Shown piece by piece: positions 1-6,529 of a stretch of DNA of 37,432 bases (position 1 is its first letter; each line of letters begins with the position of its first letter). The stretch covers positions 1-37,432 of the IMG/VR virus record IMGVR_UViG_3300036715_000408; one strand, written 5' to 3'. Under the pieces are notes generated by a model. It ran no database searches. It was not told the origin of the DNA and saw nothing but the letters and a program-made list of their open reading frames with translations. Source of the stretch: a virus. Both the position numbers and the translations under genes were made by a program.

Positions 1-71
1 TTTTTGATGTATCCTATTGATTAATAAAGACATTACGGGAAATATTTTAACACAGCTGCAGGGTTTTGGGC

Positions 72-902
72 TTAACTTAACGGCATTGGGCACGTTCCCG
101 CTGTGACTGATGATACATCACCCATTCCATTTTCTGGGTTCAATACTATGCATATTTTAATGGCTGGTTTAATAAGCTCCTCACCGGGGCGCGGTTGAGT
201 GCCTCCAGCATTGTAAACATAATACGTTTCTCCGTTTTGAGTGCTAAATGCATAGCCATCGCCAGATTCTGAATAATCATCGACTTTGCTTACCACAACG
301 GTTTTCTTGGCTTGTTGAGAAACTGCAACGCTGGTATTAGTGTGATTATGATCTATCTCATCTGAGATGGTTTGGCTGTTAGCTTGGTTATTGGATGCTC
401 CATAGACTACTTCCGTGCTTGTCTGCGCTGGAGACTCGGCAATTTTCCTAATCTTTTCCAAGTAAGTGTTTCTCGCCTTTTGGCATAGTTCCGATGCTGC
501 CCATTTTTTAACCAATCTACCGTTAATTTCGCCTGTTCCAAAGCCAACACTTTCTCTTGCCTTGTTTATGGCTAGGTTTGAGTAATGATTGACACGAGCG
601 CCAACTGAAAGATTGTAACGAGCAATGCTCATATTCCCACTTACATTTGTCAATTCATCCTCAGATTTCCTAGCGGCATCCTCTAGGGCAAGTTTATATA
701 ACTCTCTTGCCTCACTATTCCAACTTAAATCTTCTCCCCCCATCTCAGGAGAGACATATTCCAACGCAACTATGCATTGTCCTGCCTCCTCTAGGTCGTC
801 AGAAAGAAAATCACGCTCCATATTCCATTTATTGAATGCTGGCCACCATTCAACGACAGCAAATAGAGAAAGGGCTATTATAGACAAATGCCATTTTTTC
901 AA
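72..902 (-). CDS. Hypothetical protein with N-terminal membrane anchor
   Basis: I do not recognise a family for this 276-residue protein. Residues about 5-22 are hydrophobic (signal anchor or signal peptide), followed by a polar, probably helical region to about 165, a Ser/Thr/Asn/Gln-rich linker, and a C-terminal part with two cysteines that could be outside the inner membrane. The start is TTG with the Shine-Dalgarno AGCGAGG a few bases upstream. It is clearly more AT-rich than the phage structural genes. It lies in the 1-1805 flank, which is not part of the closed phage circle, downstream (leftward) of attC-like cassettes, so it may be the last cassette gene seen or host DNA. No attC is visible after its stop before the window edge. 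Confidence 0.7.
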   Translation of the reverse strand: MKKWHLSIIALSLFAVVEWWPAFNKWNMERDFLSDDLEEAGQCIVALEYVSPEMGGEDLSWNSEARELYKLALEDAARKSEDELTNVSGNMSIARYNLSVGARVNHYSNLAINKARESVGFGTGEINGRLVKKWAASELCQKARNTYLEKIRKIAESPAQTSTEVVYGASNNQANSQTISDEIDHNHTNTSVAVSQQAKKTVVVSKVDDYSESGDGYAFSTQNGETYYVYNAGGTQPRPGEELIKPAIKICIVLNPENGMGDVSSVTAGTCPMPLS

Positions 903-1007
903 AATAACCTCGCTTTTTTATTCGGAAATTGATAATTGCGCGCTAGTGTCATGTTTTGAAACCAAGCATAGAAGAAAGCGGCTTGCGCGGCTTTCTGGGC
1001 AGGTCCG

Positions 1008-1036
1008 CTCGACTGCCGGGTTGGGCGGCAGTCGAG
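1008..1036. repeat. GC-rich hairpin, possible degenerate attC half
   Basis: A perfect 10-bp inverted repeat (CTCGACTGCC at 1008-1017, GGCAGTCGAG at 1027-1036) with a 9-nt loop that contains GTTGGGC (GCCCAAC on the minus strand). It follows the stop of the leftward gene 1051-1236 and precedes gene 72-902. There is no T-tract, so a terminator is less likely. Its place between two small leftward genes and the GCCCAAC box suggest one half of a decayed attC site, but I cannot find the matching outer box. Confidence 0.4.
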
Positions 1037-1050
1037 TACAGGCGCAAATG

Positions 1051-1236
1051 CTAAATTTCCTTGATTTCGACCACATCAACATCTTTGTTCTTGTATGCGG
1101 AATTGCTGTTCTTGAACTTGTTAATAGCCAGCTGCGCAGCGGTTGACTCGCTTCCTGCCTCAACATTAATGGTTTGAGAGCTGTGCTTGTATTCGCCAGG
1201 GTTCCCATATTTGATCTTTACTTGATACTTTGCCAT
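1051..1236 (-). CDS. Small hypothetical cassette protein
   Basis: A 61-residue basic/acidic protein beginning MAKYQVKIKYGN, with a beta-strand-like N-terminus and a helical middle (AAQLAINKFK). No family recognised. The ATG at 1236 has a good Shine-Dalgarno (AGGAG) 9 bases upstream; the stop is TAG. It resembles in size and style the small leftward proteins at 35445-35672 and 35700-35924 (short MTK/MAK start, beta-strands, then an A-rich helix), but I cannot show homology. It is flanked on its 5' side by the attC-like site 1306-1395 and on its 3' side by the hairpin 1008-1036, so it reads as one leftward gene cassette. Confidence 0.7.
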   Translation of the reverse strand: MAKYQVKIKYGNPGEYKHSSQTINVEAGSESTAAQLAINKFKNSNSAYKNKDVDVVEIKEI

Positions 1237-1305
1237 TTAAATACTCCTGCTTGTGTTTCCCCTCACTGCAATAGGAGCCAGTAGTGGAGGGGATATACTA
1301 CTGAC

Positions 1306-1395
1306 GCCCAACGTAGAGCTAACCGGCGCCCGTGAGCCGGCCAGAGAAGACCAAAGCCGGATGTTCGGGTGTCCGGGTTGAGCGCCATGTTATGG
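1306..1395 (-). other. attC-like integron recombination site (site 1)
   Basis: Outer boxes GCCCAAC (1306-1312) and GTTATGG (1389-1395) bound 90 bp of imperfect palindrome; inner arms AGCTAACCGGCGCC and GGGTTGAGCGCC pair. On the minus strand the arm nearer gene 1397-1627 has an extra C (GCTCAACC against GCTAACC), the asymmetry expected when gene and attC have the same polarity. The site begins two bases beyond the stop of gene 1397-1627. This is the best canonical gene-plus-attC unit in the window, and it lies in the flank outside the phage circle. Confidence 0.75.
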
Positions 1396-1396
1396 G

Positions 1397-1627
1397 TCAT
1401 TTTTTCTTGCCAAGCGTTAGCTTTATTTCTTTCAGGATGGTTGCGAAATCATCAACTGCAATGCGTATTTCTGAAGGATCAACAACCCTGTGTGTCTCTG
1501 GGTAATTGTTCATATGGATTTCATCGGCTTTCACTGGCCTACCACGCATTGTTGAAACAAGGTATTCGTGCCGTTCTTGAAGTTTTTTAACCAGTTTATC
1601 AACCGCGTTTTCGGAGTGTGCTGCCAT
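1397..1627 (-). CDS. Small hypothetical cassette protein
   Basis: A 76-residue protein, helical and charged, ending in a Lys run (LGKKK). No family recognised. Its stop TGA lies directly beside attC-like site 1, so gene plus attC form a leftward cassette. The ATG at 1625-1627 overlaps the ATG of the rightward gene 1626-1808 (shared CATG), which is unusual; a weak GGGA lies upstream, and an internal ATG at residue 27 is a possible alternative start. Both divergent reading frames look protein-like, so I keep both. Confidence 0.6.
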   Translation of the reverse strand: MAAHSENAVDKLVKKLQERHEYLVSTMRGRPVKADEIHMNNYPETHRVVDPSEIRIAVDDFATILKEIKLTLGKKK

Positions 1628-1808
1628 GGACTATCCCAGTTTGGATGAAGTAAAGAAAATGATTGCTCTCGCGGATGAACGCTTGAAATCGTTGAAGGAT
1701 TTAGCAGGAGGTTTGAACGCATTGGGCGAAGAAGATGCATCAATGCTCCGCATTGCTATTGGCGACGTGATTACACCGCTGAACCTTGCCATTGAGGCAA
1801 CCTCATAA
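1626..1808 (+). CDS. Small hypothetical cassette protein
   Basis: A 60-residue, mostly helical acidic protein (DEVKKMIALADERLKSL...). No family recognised. The ATG at 1626 has GGAG eight bases upstream. The stop TAA (1806-1808) sits inside the outer box of attC-like site 2, the arrangement typical of integron cassette genes. This gene ends exactly where the 127-base terminal repeat starts; in the other copy of the repeat the gene in the same position is 37072-37308. It is therefore the alternative partner of the same attC site. Confidence 0.65.
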   Translation: MDYPSLDEVKKMIALADERLKSLKDLAGGLNALGEEDASMLRIAIGDVITPLNLAIEATS

Positions 1809-1892
1809 CGCTTTGGTAAGGGGCGCGAGTGATGAACCAACTACGAAGTGAAGTGGCATGTTCGAGCGTCCCGCTTGACCTAAATGTTGGGC
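1803..1892 (-). other. attC-like site 2 (first copy)
   Basis: Outer boxes TCATAAC (1803-1809) and GTTGGGC (1886-1892), 90 bp. Inner arms GGTAAGGGGCGCG and GCGTCCCGCTTGACC pair with single extra bases on the right-hand arm. The extra G in GCTTGACC matches the bottom-strand form of known attC sites, so I infer minus polarity although the adjacent genes run rightward. The TAA of gene 1626-1808 lies in the left box. From base 1806 onward it is identical to 37306-37392. Confidence 0.75.
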
Positions 1893-1932
1893 TTGGAGGA
1901 AATGGAATGGACTGTATTATTTTTCACATTGG
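1806..1932 (+). repeat. 127-bp exact terminal repeat, copy 1
   Basis: Bases 1806-1932 are identical to 37306-37432, the last 127 bases of the window. The bases before each copy differ (TCA before 1806, GCC before 37306). Because the right copy ends at the window edge while the left copy is internal, the contig closes on itself at this point and leaves 1-1805 as a side branch. The exact length 127 is a widely used assembler k-mer. Confidence 0.97.
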
Positions 1933-2074
1933 CGACACCACGATTCAACTGTCCGACGGTGTGGCGATTTTCACGACGTTCGACACAAAAACGGAACTCG
2001 AGCAGTGCATAGAAGTGCCGATAGCACAGCTTACCGATGCTCTGAGCACCGCCAGAATGCTGGTGAAACCATGA
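1907..2074 (+). CDS. Small hypothetical cassette protein
   Basis: A 55-residue acidic protein starting MDCIIFHIGDTT, predicted mostly beta-strand with a C-terminal helix. No family recognised. I chose ATG 1907 because it has a strong GGAGGA seven bases upstream and lies just after attC-like site 2; the longer frame from 1829 would be translated from attC sequence. A shortened attC remnant follows its TGA stop. In the circular phage it follows gene 37072-37308. Confidence 0.65.
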   Translation: MDCIIFHIGDTTIQLSDGVAIFTTFDTKTELEQCIEVPIAQLTDALSTARMLVKP

Positions 2075-2075
2075 C

Positions 2076-2093
2076 GCCCAACGCATGTTATCC
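2076..2093. other. Remnant attC-like site with stem deleted
   Basis: GCCCAAC (2076-2082) and GTTATCC (2087-2093) lie only four bases apart, immediately after the stop of gene 1907-2074. The flanks match the ends of site 1 (TGACGCCCAACG ... CATGTTAT). This is what would remain if the central hairpin of a full attC were deleted. A second short box pair, AATAAC and GTTATT, follows at about 2104-2129. Confidence 0.45.
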
Positions 2094-2242
2094 CCCATCT
2101 GACCAATAACCTGCCAATAGCCATGTTATTTGACACAGGATTTTGTTTTCCCCGTAGCTTCCTAACAGCGGCTTACGCCACGACCTAAAAAACAGTATTT
2201 TTTCGTATGCTTATCCCATGCATGGCAAATAACACGAAGGTA

Positions 2243-2271
2243 TTGACTTAACATTTACACGCTGGTACTGT
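2243..2271 (+). promoter_or_regulatory. Sigma70-like promoter for the YdaS-type gene
   Basis: TTGACT (2243-2248), 17-bp spacer, TACTGT (2266-2271). It lies about 30 bases before the start of gene 2302-2541 and would drive the rightward early genes. Confidence 0.6.
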
Positions 2272-2302
2272 TTGCGACGTTGAACTTAATCTGGTGCAAA
2301 CA
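2269..2302. promoter_or_regulatory. Inverted repeat, candidate operator
   Basis: TGTTTGC (2269-2275) and GCAAACA (2296-2302) form a 7-bp inverted repeat with a 20-bp gap. It overlaps the -10 element and the start codon of the YdaS-type gene, a plausible place for autoregulation. Inference only. Confidence 0.35.
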
Positions 2303-2541
2303 TGGAAAAACTCATCAAGTACATCAATGCAATGCCTGTGATGGAACGCGAAGCGTTTGCGTTTAAGTGCGGGACAACGGTTGGATATTTGCGGAAAGCG
2401 TGCAGTGTTCGTCAGGCGCTTGGTCCTGTTATCTGCCTCGCAATCGAGCGCACCACCAACGGAGCGGTGACGCGGCGCGATCTGCGCCCGGACGATTGCG
2501 CATCGATATGGCCCGATCTTACCGAGAAGGTTGCGGCTTGA
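2302..2541 (+). CDS. YdaS/Cro-like HTH regulator (copy 2)
   Basis: A 79-residue protein of the YdaS (Cro-like) family known from the Rac prophage: an N-terminal helix (MEKLIKYINAMP), a helix-turn-helix of the type FAFKCGTTVGYLRKA, then the typical IERTTNGAVTRRDLRPDD element. These proteins bind operator DNA and act as Cro-like regulators. A sigma70-like promoter and an inverted repeat lie directly upstream, and a tandem hairpin/terminator follows. The C-terminal half is nearly identical to the gene at 36191-36427, with 62 bp identical at DNA level, whereas the HTH part differs, suggesting two different DNA specificities. No divergent repressor gene is seen. Confidence 0.85.
   Translation: MEKLIKYINAMPVMEREAFAFKCGTTVGYLRKACSVRQALGPVICLAIERTTNGAVTRRDLRPDDCASIWPDLTEKVAA
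2434..2495 (+). repeat. 62-bp exact repeat shared by the two YdaS-type genes (copy A)
   Basis: Bases 2434-2495 equal 36314-36375 without mismatch, in frame in both genes. Sequence on either side diverges. It marks a duplication or recombination between the two regulator genes. Confidence 0.95.
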
Positions 2542-2563
2542 TGCCACTGTTACAAGCTCCCTT

Positions 2564-2616
2564 GCCGTGCGCCGCGATTCGCACGGCTTTGCCTGGCCTT
2601 CTGGCCGGGCTTTTTT
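2564..2616 (+). terminator. Tandem hairpins with T-tract after the YdaS-type gene
   Basis: Two stems in a row: GCCGTGCG/CGCACGGC (2564-2571 with 2580-2587), then GCCTGGCC, TTCT loop, GGCCGGGC (2591-2610) followed by six T (2611-2616). The second is a standard intrinsic terminator; together they would limit early read-through into 2740-3216. Confidence 0.8.
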
Positions 2617-2739
2617 ATTCCATTCCCGTGAGCGCATCACGGCCGGCTGCCGTCTTTTGTCGAAGCGGTTGCTGGGTCTCCCTAATCCTGCCGCCGGACA
2701 GGGTATGCGTTTCCGGCACCAATTCCCAAATGTGCGCGC

Positions 2740-3216
2740 ATGGCTAAACTCGTCGGCGATTCCGTCGAACGGCGCTTTAAGACCGGCGTCAAGGCGGTGA
2801 TATGGCACACCTCTCCGGCCTGCGCGCGCTACCTCGAATACCTGGAATGCCACGGCGACACATCGCCAGACGTGCTCGCTGCGCAGTGTCACACGCAAGT
2901 CAAGTACGCCTACGGGCTGACGATGCAACTCAAGTCTGCTGGCGTCATCCGTGTTGTCGCCTGGCGTCATAACGTGCGCGGCAACCCGACCCCGATATAT
3001 CGGCTTGGTCCTGGTAAGAATAAGTCTATGCCGGAGCCGGCAACATCGGCCCAGCGACTGAGAAATCGTTACTCCTCGATGGTACGCCTGTACGGCTCAA
3101 CGGTAGCCAACAAGGTATTGAACAAGAACCGGAGCAAAACACAGGTGGTAATCGACGGGCGCCGTGTGCGTAGCTGTGACCATGACGCGCATCTGGCTGG
3201 ACGGGTGAGCAGATGA
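2740..3216 (+). CDS. Predicted DNA-binding protein (winged-helix-like)
   Basis: A 158-residue basic protein. Residues about 25-90 (CARYLEYLECHG ... LKSAGVIRVVAW) look like a winged-helix domain for replacement of a repeat-type HTH, with GNPTPIYRLG as a wing-like hairpin. The C-terminal 60 residues are rich in Arg/Lys/Asn. I do not recognise a named family; position at the head of the replication genes suggests an early regulator or replication-initiation accessory. No clear Shine-Dalgarno precedes ATG 2740, so the start is uncertain. About 120 bases of non-coding DNA lie between the terminator and this start. Confidence 0.65.
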   Translation: MAKLVGDSVERRFKTGVKAVIWHTSPACARYLEYLECHGDTSPDVLAAQCHTQVKYAYGLTMQLKSAGVIRVVAWRHNVRGNPTPIYRLGPGKNKSMPEPATSAQRLRNRYSSMVRLYGSTVANKVLNKNRSKTQVVIDGRRVRSCDHDAHLAGRVSR

Positions 3217-3317
3217 ACCGATTACTCGACATGCCGACTAAGGTATCGATCCATCGCATGTTTTGTTGTAAGATGTAGTCAGGGCTGTGAGAGGCCCATT
3301 GTGTGAGCGCAAGCAGT

Positions 3318-3413
3318 CCCCTCTGGCGGCCGGCTTGTTGCCCGTCTCATCAACCGCAACGGTTGGCGCGCCATGCCGGAACTTCTCACCGACAGGTCGG
3401 CCACCAGAGGGGA
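3318..3413 (+). promoter_or_regulatory. Structured leader pairing with the HNH ribosome-binding site
   Basis: TCCCCTCTGGCGGCCG (3318-3333) is complementary to CGGCCACCAGAGGGGA (3398-3413) at 15 of 16 positions. The right arm contains AGAGGGG, the Shine-Dalgarno of the TTG start at 3419. Inside lies a small AACC/GGTT hairpin. In RNA the long stem would hide the ribosome-binding site, so HNH translation may be structure-controlled. The 3217-3317 stretch before it holds only a GGGC/GCCC hairpin. Confidence 0.5.
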
Positions 3414-3418
3414 TTTAG

Positions 3419-3676
3419 TTGAATCAACGAAGTTGTGCATCTGCCGGATGGCTAAAGTTAAGAGCAGAAAAACTGAAATTACAGCAGCCGAAGTTTTTTA
3501 CCGGTCGTGTAACTCGTGTAACACCAGAATTTTGGTGCGAGAAATGCGGGAAGATTGCTGATCATGTTCATGTCCATCATTTGCGATACGCGAGTGTTGG
3601 AAACAGGCTGATCGTTCCGCTTGACGATCTCGTCATCCTGTGCGGAAAGTGTCACACGGCAGAGCATGGTGGTTAG
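3419..3676 (+). CDS. HNH endonuclease
   Basis: An 85-residue HNH-family nuclease. Two zinc-knuckle pairs (CEKC near residue 41 and CGKCH near 77) frame the core VHVHHLRY with the HH metal/catalytic pair and a later DLVILC ... H, the usual HNH order. Phage HNH proteins nick or cut DNA and often assist packaging or act as homing enzymes. The start is TTG, chosen for AGAGGGG six bases upstream. It lies among early genes rather than beside the terminase, so a role in packaging is less obvious. Its RBS is within a predicted stem. Confidence 0.75.
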   Translation: MNQRSCASAGWLKLRAEKLKLQQPKFFTGRVTRVTPEFWCEKCGKIADHVHVHHLRYASVGNRLIVPLDDLVILCGKCHTAEHGG

Positions 3677-3678
3677 TT

Positions 3679-4401
3679 ATGAGCATCCCATACTTTGCGC
3701 TGTACCCATCTGACTATCTGGCTGACACGGCCCATCTAGGGCTGACAGAGCATGGCGTTTACTGGCGCATGCTTCTGCACTACTACCAGCACAGCAAGCC
3801 GCTGCCTAACGATCTCGACAAAATATGCCGGATTGTGATGGCTGTTACACCGGAGGAACGTCGTGTAGTCGAGTTCATCCTTGGCGAGTATTTCAACCTG
3901 CAATCTGATGATGGTGTGATGTGCTGGCATCACCGTCGCGCAGACAAGGAAATCGCAACAGCAGAAAACAAACACATGACAAATGTTTTGAAGGCGCGTG
4001 CTGCTGCTGAAGCAAGGTGGGGGAATGCTCCAAGCAATGCTCCAAGCAATGCTCCAAGCAATGCTCCAAGAATGCACCAAGCAATGCCACAAGCAATGCT
4101 CAAGCAATGCCAACCAGAACCAGAACCAGAACCAGAAGAAAAAACAAAACCAAAAACCCCCCCTCCTGAAGGGCTGGATTGGAAGACGTGGCAACGTTGG
4201 TTCGATTACCGCAAGGAAATCAAAAAACCTATAAAGCCAGCATCGGTTCATGCCGCACAAAAACTGTTGGCTGCGTTTGGCCCTTTACAGGGGGCGGTTG
4301 TTGAGCAGTCGATTGCAAACGGATGGAAAGGTCTGTTTGAGTTGAAGGGCAGTCAACCACCTGCTACAGCATCACTAGGGGCGCAACATGACTGGATTTA
4401 G
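3679..4401 (+). CDS. DUF1376 (YdaU-like) replication-associated protein
   Basis: A 240-residue protein starting MSIPYFALYPSDYLADTAHL, a recognisable DUF1376 N-terminus (residues about 3-85) found in lambdoid and Rac-like prophages beside DnaC/DnaB-like loaders. A low-complexity middle follows: repeated SNAP units and a run of Pro-Glu pairs, then a conserved-looking C-terminal region (GLDWKTWQRWFDYRKEI...) about residues 165-225. Such proteins are thought to act in replication initiation. I use ATG 3679 because the family begins there. It overlaps the next gene by 14 bases. Confidence 0.85.
   Translation: MSIPYFALYPSDYLADTAHLGLTEHGVYWRMLLHYYQHSKPLPNDLDKICRIVMAVTPEERRVVEFILGEYFNLQSDDGVMCWHHRRADKEIATAENKHMTNVLKARAAAEARWGNAPSNAPSNAPSNAPRMHQAMPQAMLKQCQPEPEPEPEEKTKPKTPPPEGLDWKTWQRWFDYRKEIKKPIKPASVHAAQKLLAAFGPLQGAVVEQSIANGWKGLFELKGSQPPATASLGAQHDWI
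4024..4137 (+). repeat. Coding tandem repeats (12-bp and 6-bp units)
   Basis: Four copies of AATGCTCCAAGC (4024-4071, last base varied), degenerate copies to about 4110, then four CCAGAA units (4114-4137). All preserve the DUF1376 frame, encoding SNAP and PE repeats, so copy number can change without a frameshift. A linker expansion by slippage is likely. Confidence 0.9.
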
Positions 4402-4807
4402 CGCCTGGATCGAATCGCAGCCACGACTACCCCAGATCAACAACAGCCGCGATGCCTTGGACATAATTGCCAGATACCGCAAGTCACTACGTATCCGTTA
4501 CCCGGTATTCGGTACCGAACTGGCAGGCTACCGCAAGAAGCGTCAACGCCCAGCCGGTCGCATCGTGGTGACTGACGATCCCGATGTGGCCGACGGACTG
4601 ATAACCCTCGATTGGGCGGATTACCCGCTGCTGATCGACGGTCATTCGTCCTACGACTTCTCGCCGTTGTTTGGCCTTCCGGTGCTGTATCTGATGCCAG
4701 ACAGATTTTGGGCGCTGGATGTGGCGTGCCAGATTGCAGAAGCCGATCCGTCAGAGTTCGCGCTGATATGGCCCCTGACCGAAAAGGAGGAAGTGCTGTG
4801 GAGCTGA
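4388..4807 (+). CDS. Hypothetical early protein
   Basis: A 139-residue protein with no family I recognise. It has a basic central segment (YRKKRQRP near residue 48) and a C-terminal half with hydrophobic strands (LITLDWADYPLLIDG, VLYLMPDRFW). It overlaps DUF1376 upstream by 14 bases and the helicase downstream by 10 bases, so all three are probably translated together. Its place between a replication-initiation protein and a helicase suggests a replication accessory role. Confidence 0.75.
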   Translation: MTGFSAWIESQPRLPQINNSRDALDIIARYRKSLRIRYPVFGTELAGYRKKRQRPAGRIVVTDDPDVADGLITLDWADYPLLIDGHSSYDFSPLFGLPVLYLMPDRFWALDVACQIAEADPSEFALIWPLTEKEEVLWS

Positions 4808-5688
4808 TACCCGACGACGTGGATTTCAACGAGTTTGAGCACCGCGACGAATGGCACAAGGTAAAGCCTGCATCGTCTTGGCTTGCTGACGTTGAAGACC
4901 GTTTTGCAAACCCTGGACAGCACTTCGGCGATGCGTTGCCGTGGAGCAAGATCGACGGCTACCACATGCGCAAGAGCGAGGTTTCAGTCTGGTTCGGGAT
5001 CAACGGTCACGGAAAGTCGATGCTGCTATCACACGTCATGCTGCACACGATGGCGAAAGGTAAGCGCGTGGTCATTTGCTCGATGGAAATGACCCCGACA
5101 AAGACCATGATGCGCATGGTTCGACAGGCTTCGTGCGGGTCTATGCCGTCATCCGAATACCTGCGCAAGTTCCACCAGTGGACAGACGGCAGAATGTGGA
5201 TTTACGACCATCTTGGCATGGTAAAGCCGAACAAGATGCTGGCAGTTCTGCGCTACTGCCACGAGAAAATTAAGGCCGATCATGTCGTTGTTGACAGCCT
5301 GATGAAGTGCGGCATGGCTCCAGACGATTACGGCGCGCAGAAGTCGTTTGTCGATGGGCTATGCGGCGTGGCGTTGGAAACCGGAATGCACATCCATCTG
5401 GTTGCGCATGCCCGCAAAGGCGATAAGGAAACAGACCGGCTCGACAAGTTCGACCTGAAGGGATCAAGCGAGATTGCAGATCAGGTGGACAACCTGCTGA
5501 TCGTCAGCCGCAACAAGCGCAAGGAAGCGGACAAGGACGGAAAGCACAAAGATGATCCAGATGCGTTTCTCAGCGTGGTCAAGCAGCGTCATGGAGACTG
5601 GGAAGGAACTGCCGGACTTTGGTATGACCACGGAAGCCAGAGTTACCTGCCGTTTGCAGATGCACCACTGATAGGAGTAGACCTGTGA
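4798..5688 (+). CDS. DnaB-like replicative helicase (RecA-fold ATPase)
   Basis: A 296-residue RecA-fold ATPase. Walker A is GINGHGKS (about residues 70-77), followed by a MEM motif after beta-2, Walker B-like VVVDSLMKCG near 165, HLVAHARK near 203 and GSSEIADQVDNLLIVSRNK near 222, the signature order of DnaB-type helicases. The N-terminal DnaB scaffold is missing, so it resembles the short phage helicases. It should unwind DNA at the phage fork. The start is GTG 4798, chosen for the strong AGGAGG eight bases upstream. Confidence 0.88.
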   Translation: MELIPDDVDFNEFEHRDEWHKVKPASSWLADVEDRFANPGQHFGDALPWSKIDGYHMRKSEVSVWFGINGHGKSMLLSHVMLHTMAKGKRVVICSMEMTPTKTMMRMVRQASCGSMPSSEYLRKFHQWTDGRMWIYDHLGMVKPNKMLAVLRYCHEKIKADHVVVDSLMKCGMAPDDYGAQKSFVDGLCGVALETGMHIHLVAHARKGDKETDRLDKFDLKGSSEIADQVDNLLIVSRNKRKEADKDGKHKDDPDAFLSVVKQRHGDWEGTAGLWYDHGSQSYLPFADAPLIGVDL

Positions 5689-5889
5689 ATGTGCGGGATG
5701 GCGAAATGCGAGAAACCGAACTGCACCTGGGGCGAGGCGCACAGGTTGGCGTGTCTGGCGCGCGCAGTGGCGAAGCTTCCTGGACTGGAAGTGCGTCGGG
5801 AATGGATCAGGAAGTTCCGGGCCGGGAACGGGGATGTGGCGGCGGACAACCTGGAGCGGGAAATCAAGGCTCAATGGTCGAGTCGATAA
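5689..5889 (+). CDS. Small conserved phage protein, Cys-containing
   Basis: A 66-residue basic protein with an N-terminal Cys pair (CEKPNC) and LARAVAKLPGLEVRREWIRKF, a pattern I have seen in small proteins next to RusA in proteobacterial phages; no function known to me. It starts at the ATG just after the helicase stop and overlaps the RusA gene by 16 bases. GGAG lies 11 bases upstream of the ATG. Confidence 0.6.
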   Translation: MCGMAKCEKPNCTWGEAHRLACLARAVAKLPGLEVRREWIRKFRAGNGDVAADNLEREIKAQWSSR

Positions 5890-6329
5890 AACTCAACTTG
5901 CCGCCTGCCATTTCGGCCAATCGGTACTGGAGAAGTTTTGTCCCTCGCGGTCATACACGCTCAATCGTTGTTGTTTCCGACGAGGCCAAAGCCTTCAAGT
6001 CACAGGTCAGATGGATCGCCAAACAGGCAGGCATCCGCACCCCGTTTCCCGGCCGCGTGCAGGTTGATTGCCAGCTATACCCAGCCATGCCGAAAGACGC
6101 TGCGAGCAGGATGCGGAAGCACGGCGACGGCTGGGACGACGACGTGCGCAGCATCGACCTCGACAACGCGCTGAAGGTCACTATCGACGCACTCAAAGGC
6201 ATCGCCTACGAGGACGATAAGCAGGTGTGGCGCATCAACGCAGAGCGCATGGAGCCGACCGGAGATGCACGCATGGTTGTTACCATCACACAGATCATCA
6301 CTGACTCGCCACAGGCACGACTGATCTGA
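5874..6329 (+). CDS. rusA: RusA-family Holliday junction resolvase
   Basis: A 151-residue RusA-family endonuclease. RusA is a dimeric, metal-dependent nuclease that cuts four-way junctions, resolving recombination or replication intermediates before packaging. The family core is clear: LPPAISANRYWR near the start, and DDVRSIDLDNALKVTIDAL ... YEDDKQV at about residues 86-115, carrying the catalytic Asp residues. I start at ATG 5874 since the family begins there; the upstream extension is a frame shadow of the preceding gene. Its product may act on intermediates made by RecT and the YqaJ exonuclease. Confidence 0.88.
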   Translation: MVESIKLNLPPAISANRYWRSFVPRGHTRSIVVVSDEAKAFKSQVRWIAKQAGIRTPFPGRVQVDCQLYPAMPKDAASRMRKHGDGWDDDVRSIDLDNALKVTIDALKGIAYEDDKQVWRINAERMEPTGDARMVVTITQIITDSPQARLI

Positions 6330-6529
6330 TGACAGTCGATTCGTACCGATACCGCGATCCGCTCGAAGTGCTGATCGCCGACGAGTCCAGGACGTGCAAG
6401 GGCTGCGCACACGAGATAAGAACCGAATTCAGAACTGGTGGACAGAAGCAGGTTTTCCAATCGTGCAGCAAGGCTAGTAAGCACGGCCGGCGTTGCAAGC
6501 AATACCGAAATAAAACGGAGACACCATGA
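6329..6529 (+). CDS. Small zinc-finger-like phage protein
   Basis: A 66-residue basic protein with spaced cysteines CKGC, CSKASKHGRRC, suggesting a metal-binding knuckle. The N-terminus (YRYRDPLEVLIADESRTCKGC) recurs in small early proteins of proteobacterial phages, function unknown to me. Its ATG overlaps the RusA stop by one base, and its stop overlaps the next ATG. Confidence 0.65.
   Translation: MTVDSYRYRDPLEVLIADESRTCKGCAHEIRTEFRTGGQKQVFQSCSKASKHGRRCKQYRNKTETP

Noticed and set aside
918-1208. 96-residue minus frame ending near 918
   Set aside because: It is the same DNA as gene 1051-1236 in another frame plus the hairpin; its PNPAVERT-like text is a known translation artefact of attC-type repeats.
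1829-1906. Upstream start for the 1907-2074 gene
   Set aside because: This part is attC sequence, and ATG 1907 has the strong RBS.
2248-2970. 240-residue minus-strand reading frame
   Set aside because: It lies antisense to the YdaS-type gene and the gene at 2740, is Arg/Ala-rich and has no RBS or family features; a frame shadow in GC-rich DNA.
4024-4110. Tandem repeat as a possible CRISPR or iteron origin
   Set aside because: Units are 12 bp with no spacers and keep the protein frame; coding repeat rather than CRISPR. An origin role cannot be excluded but nothing supports it.
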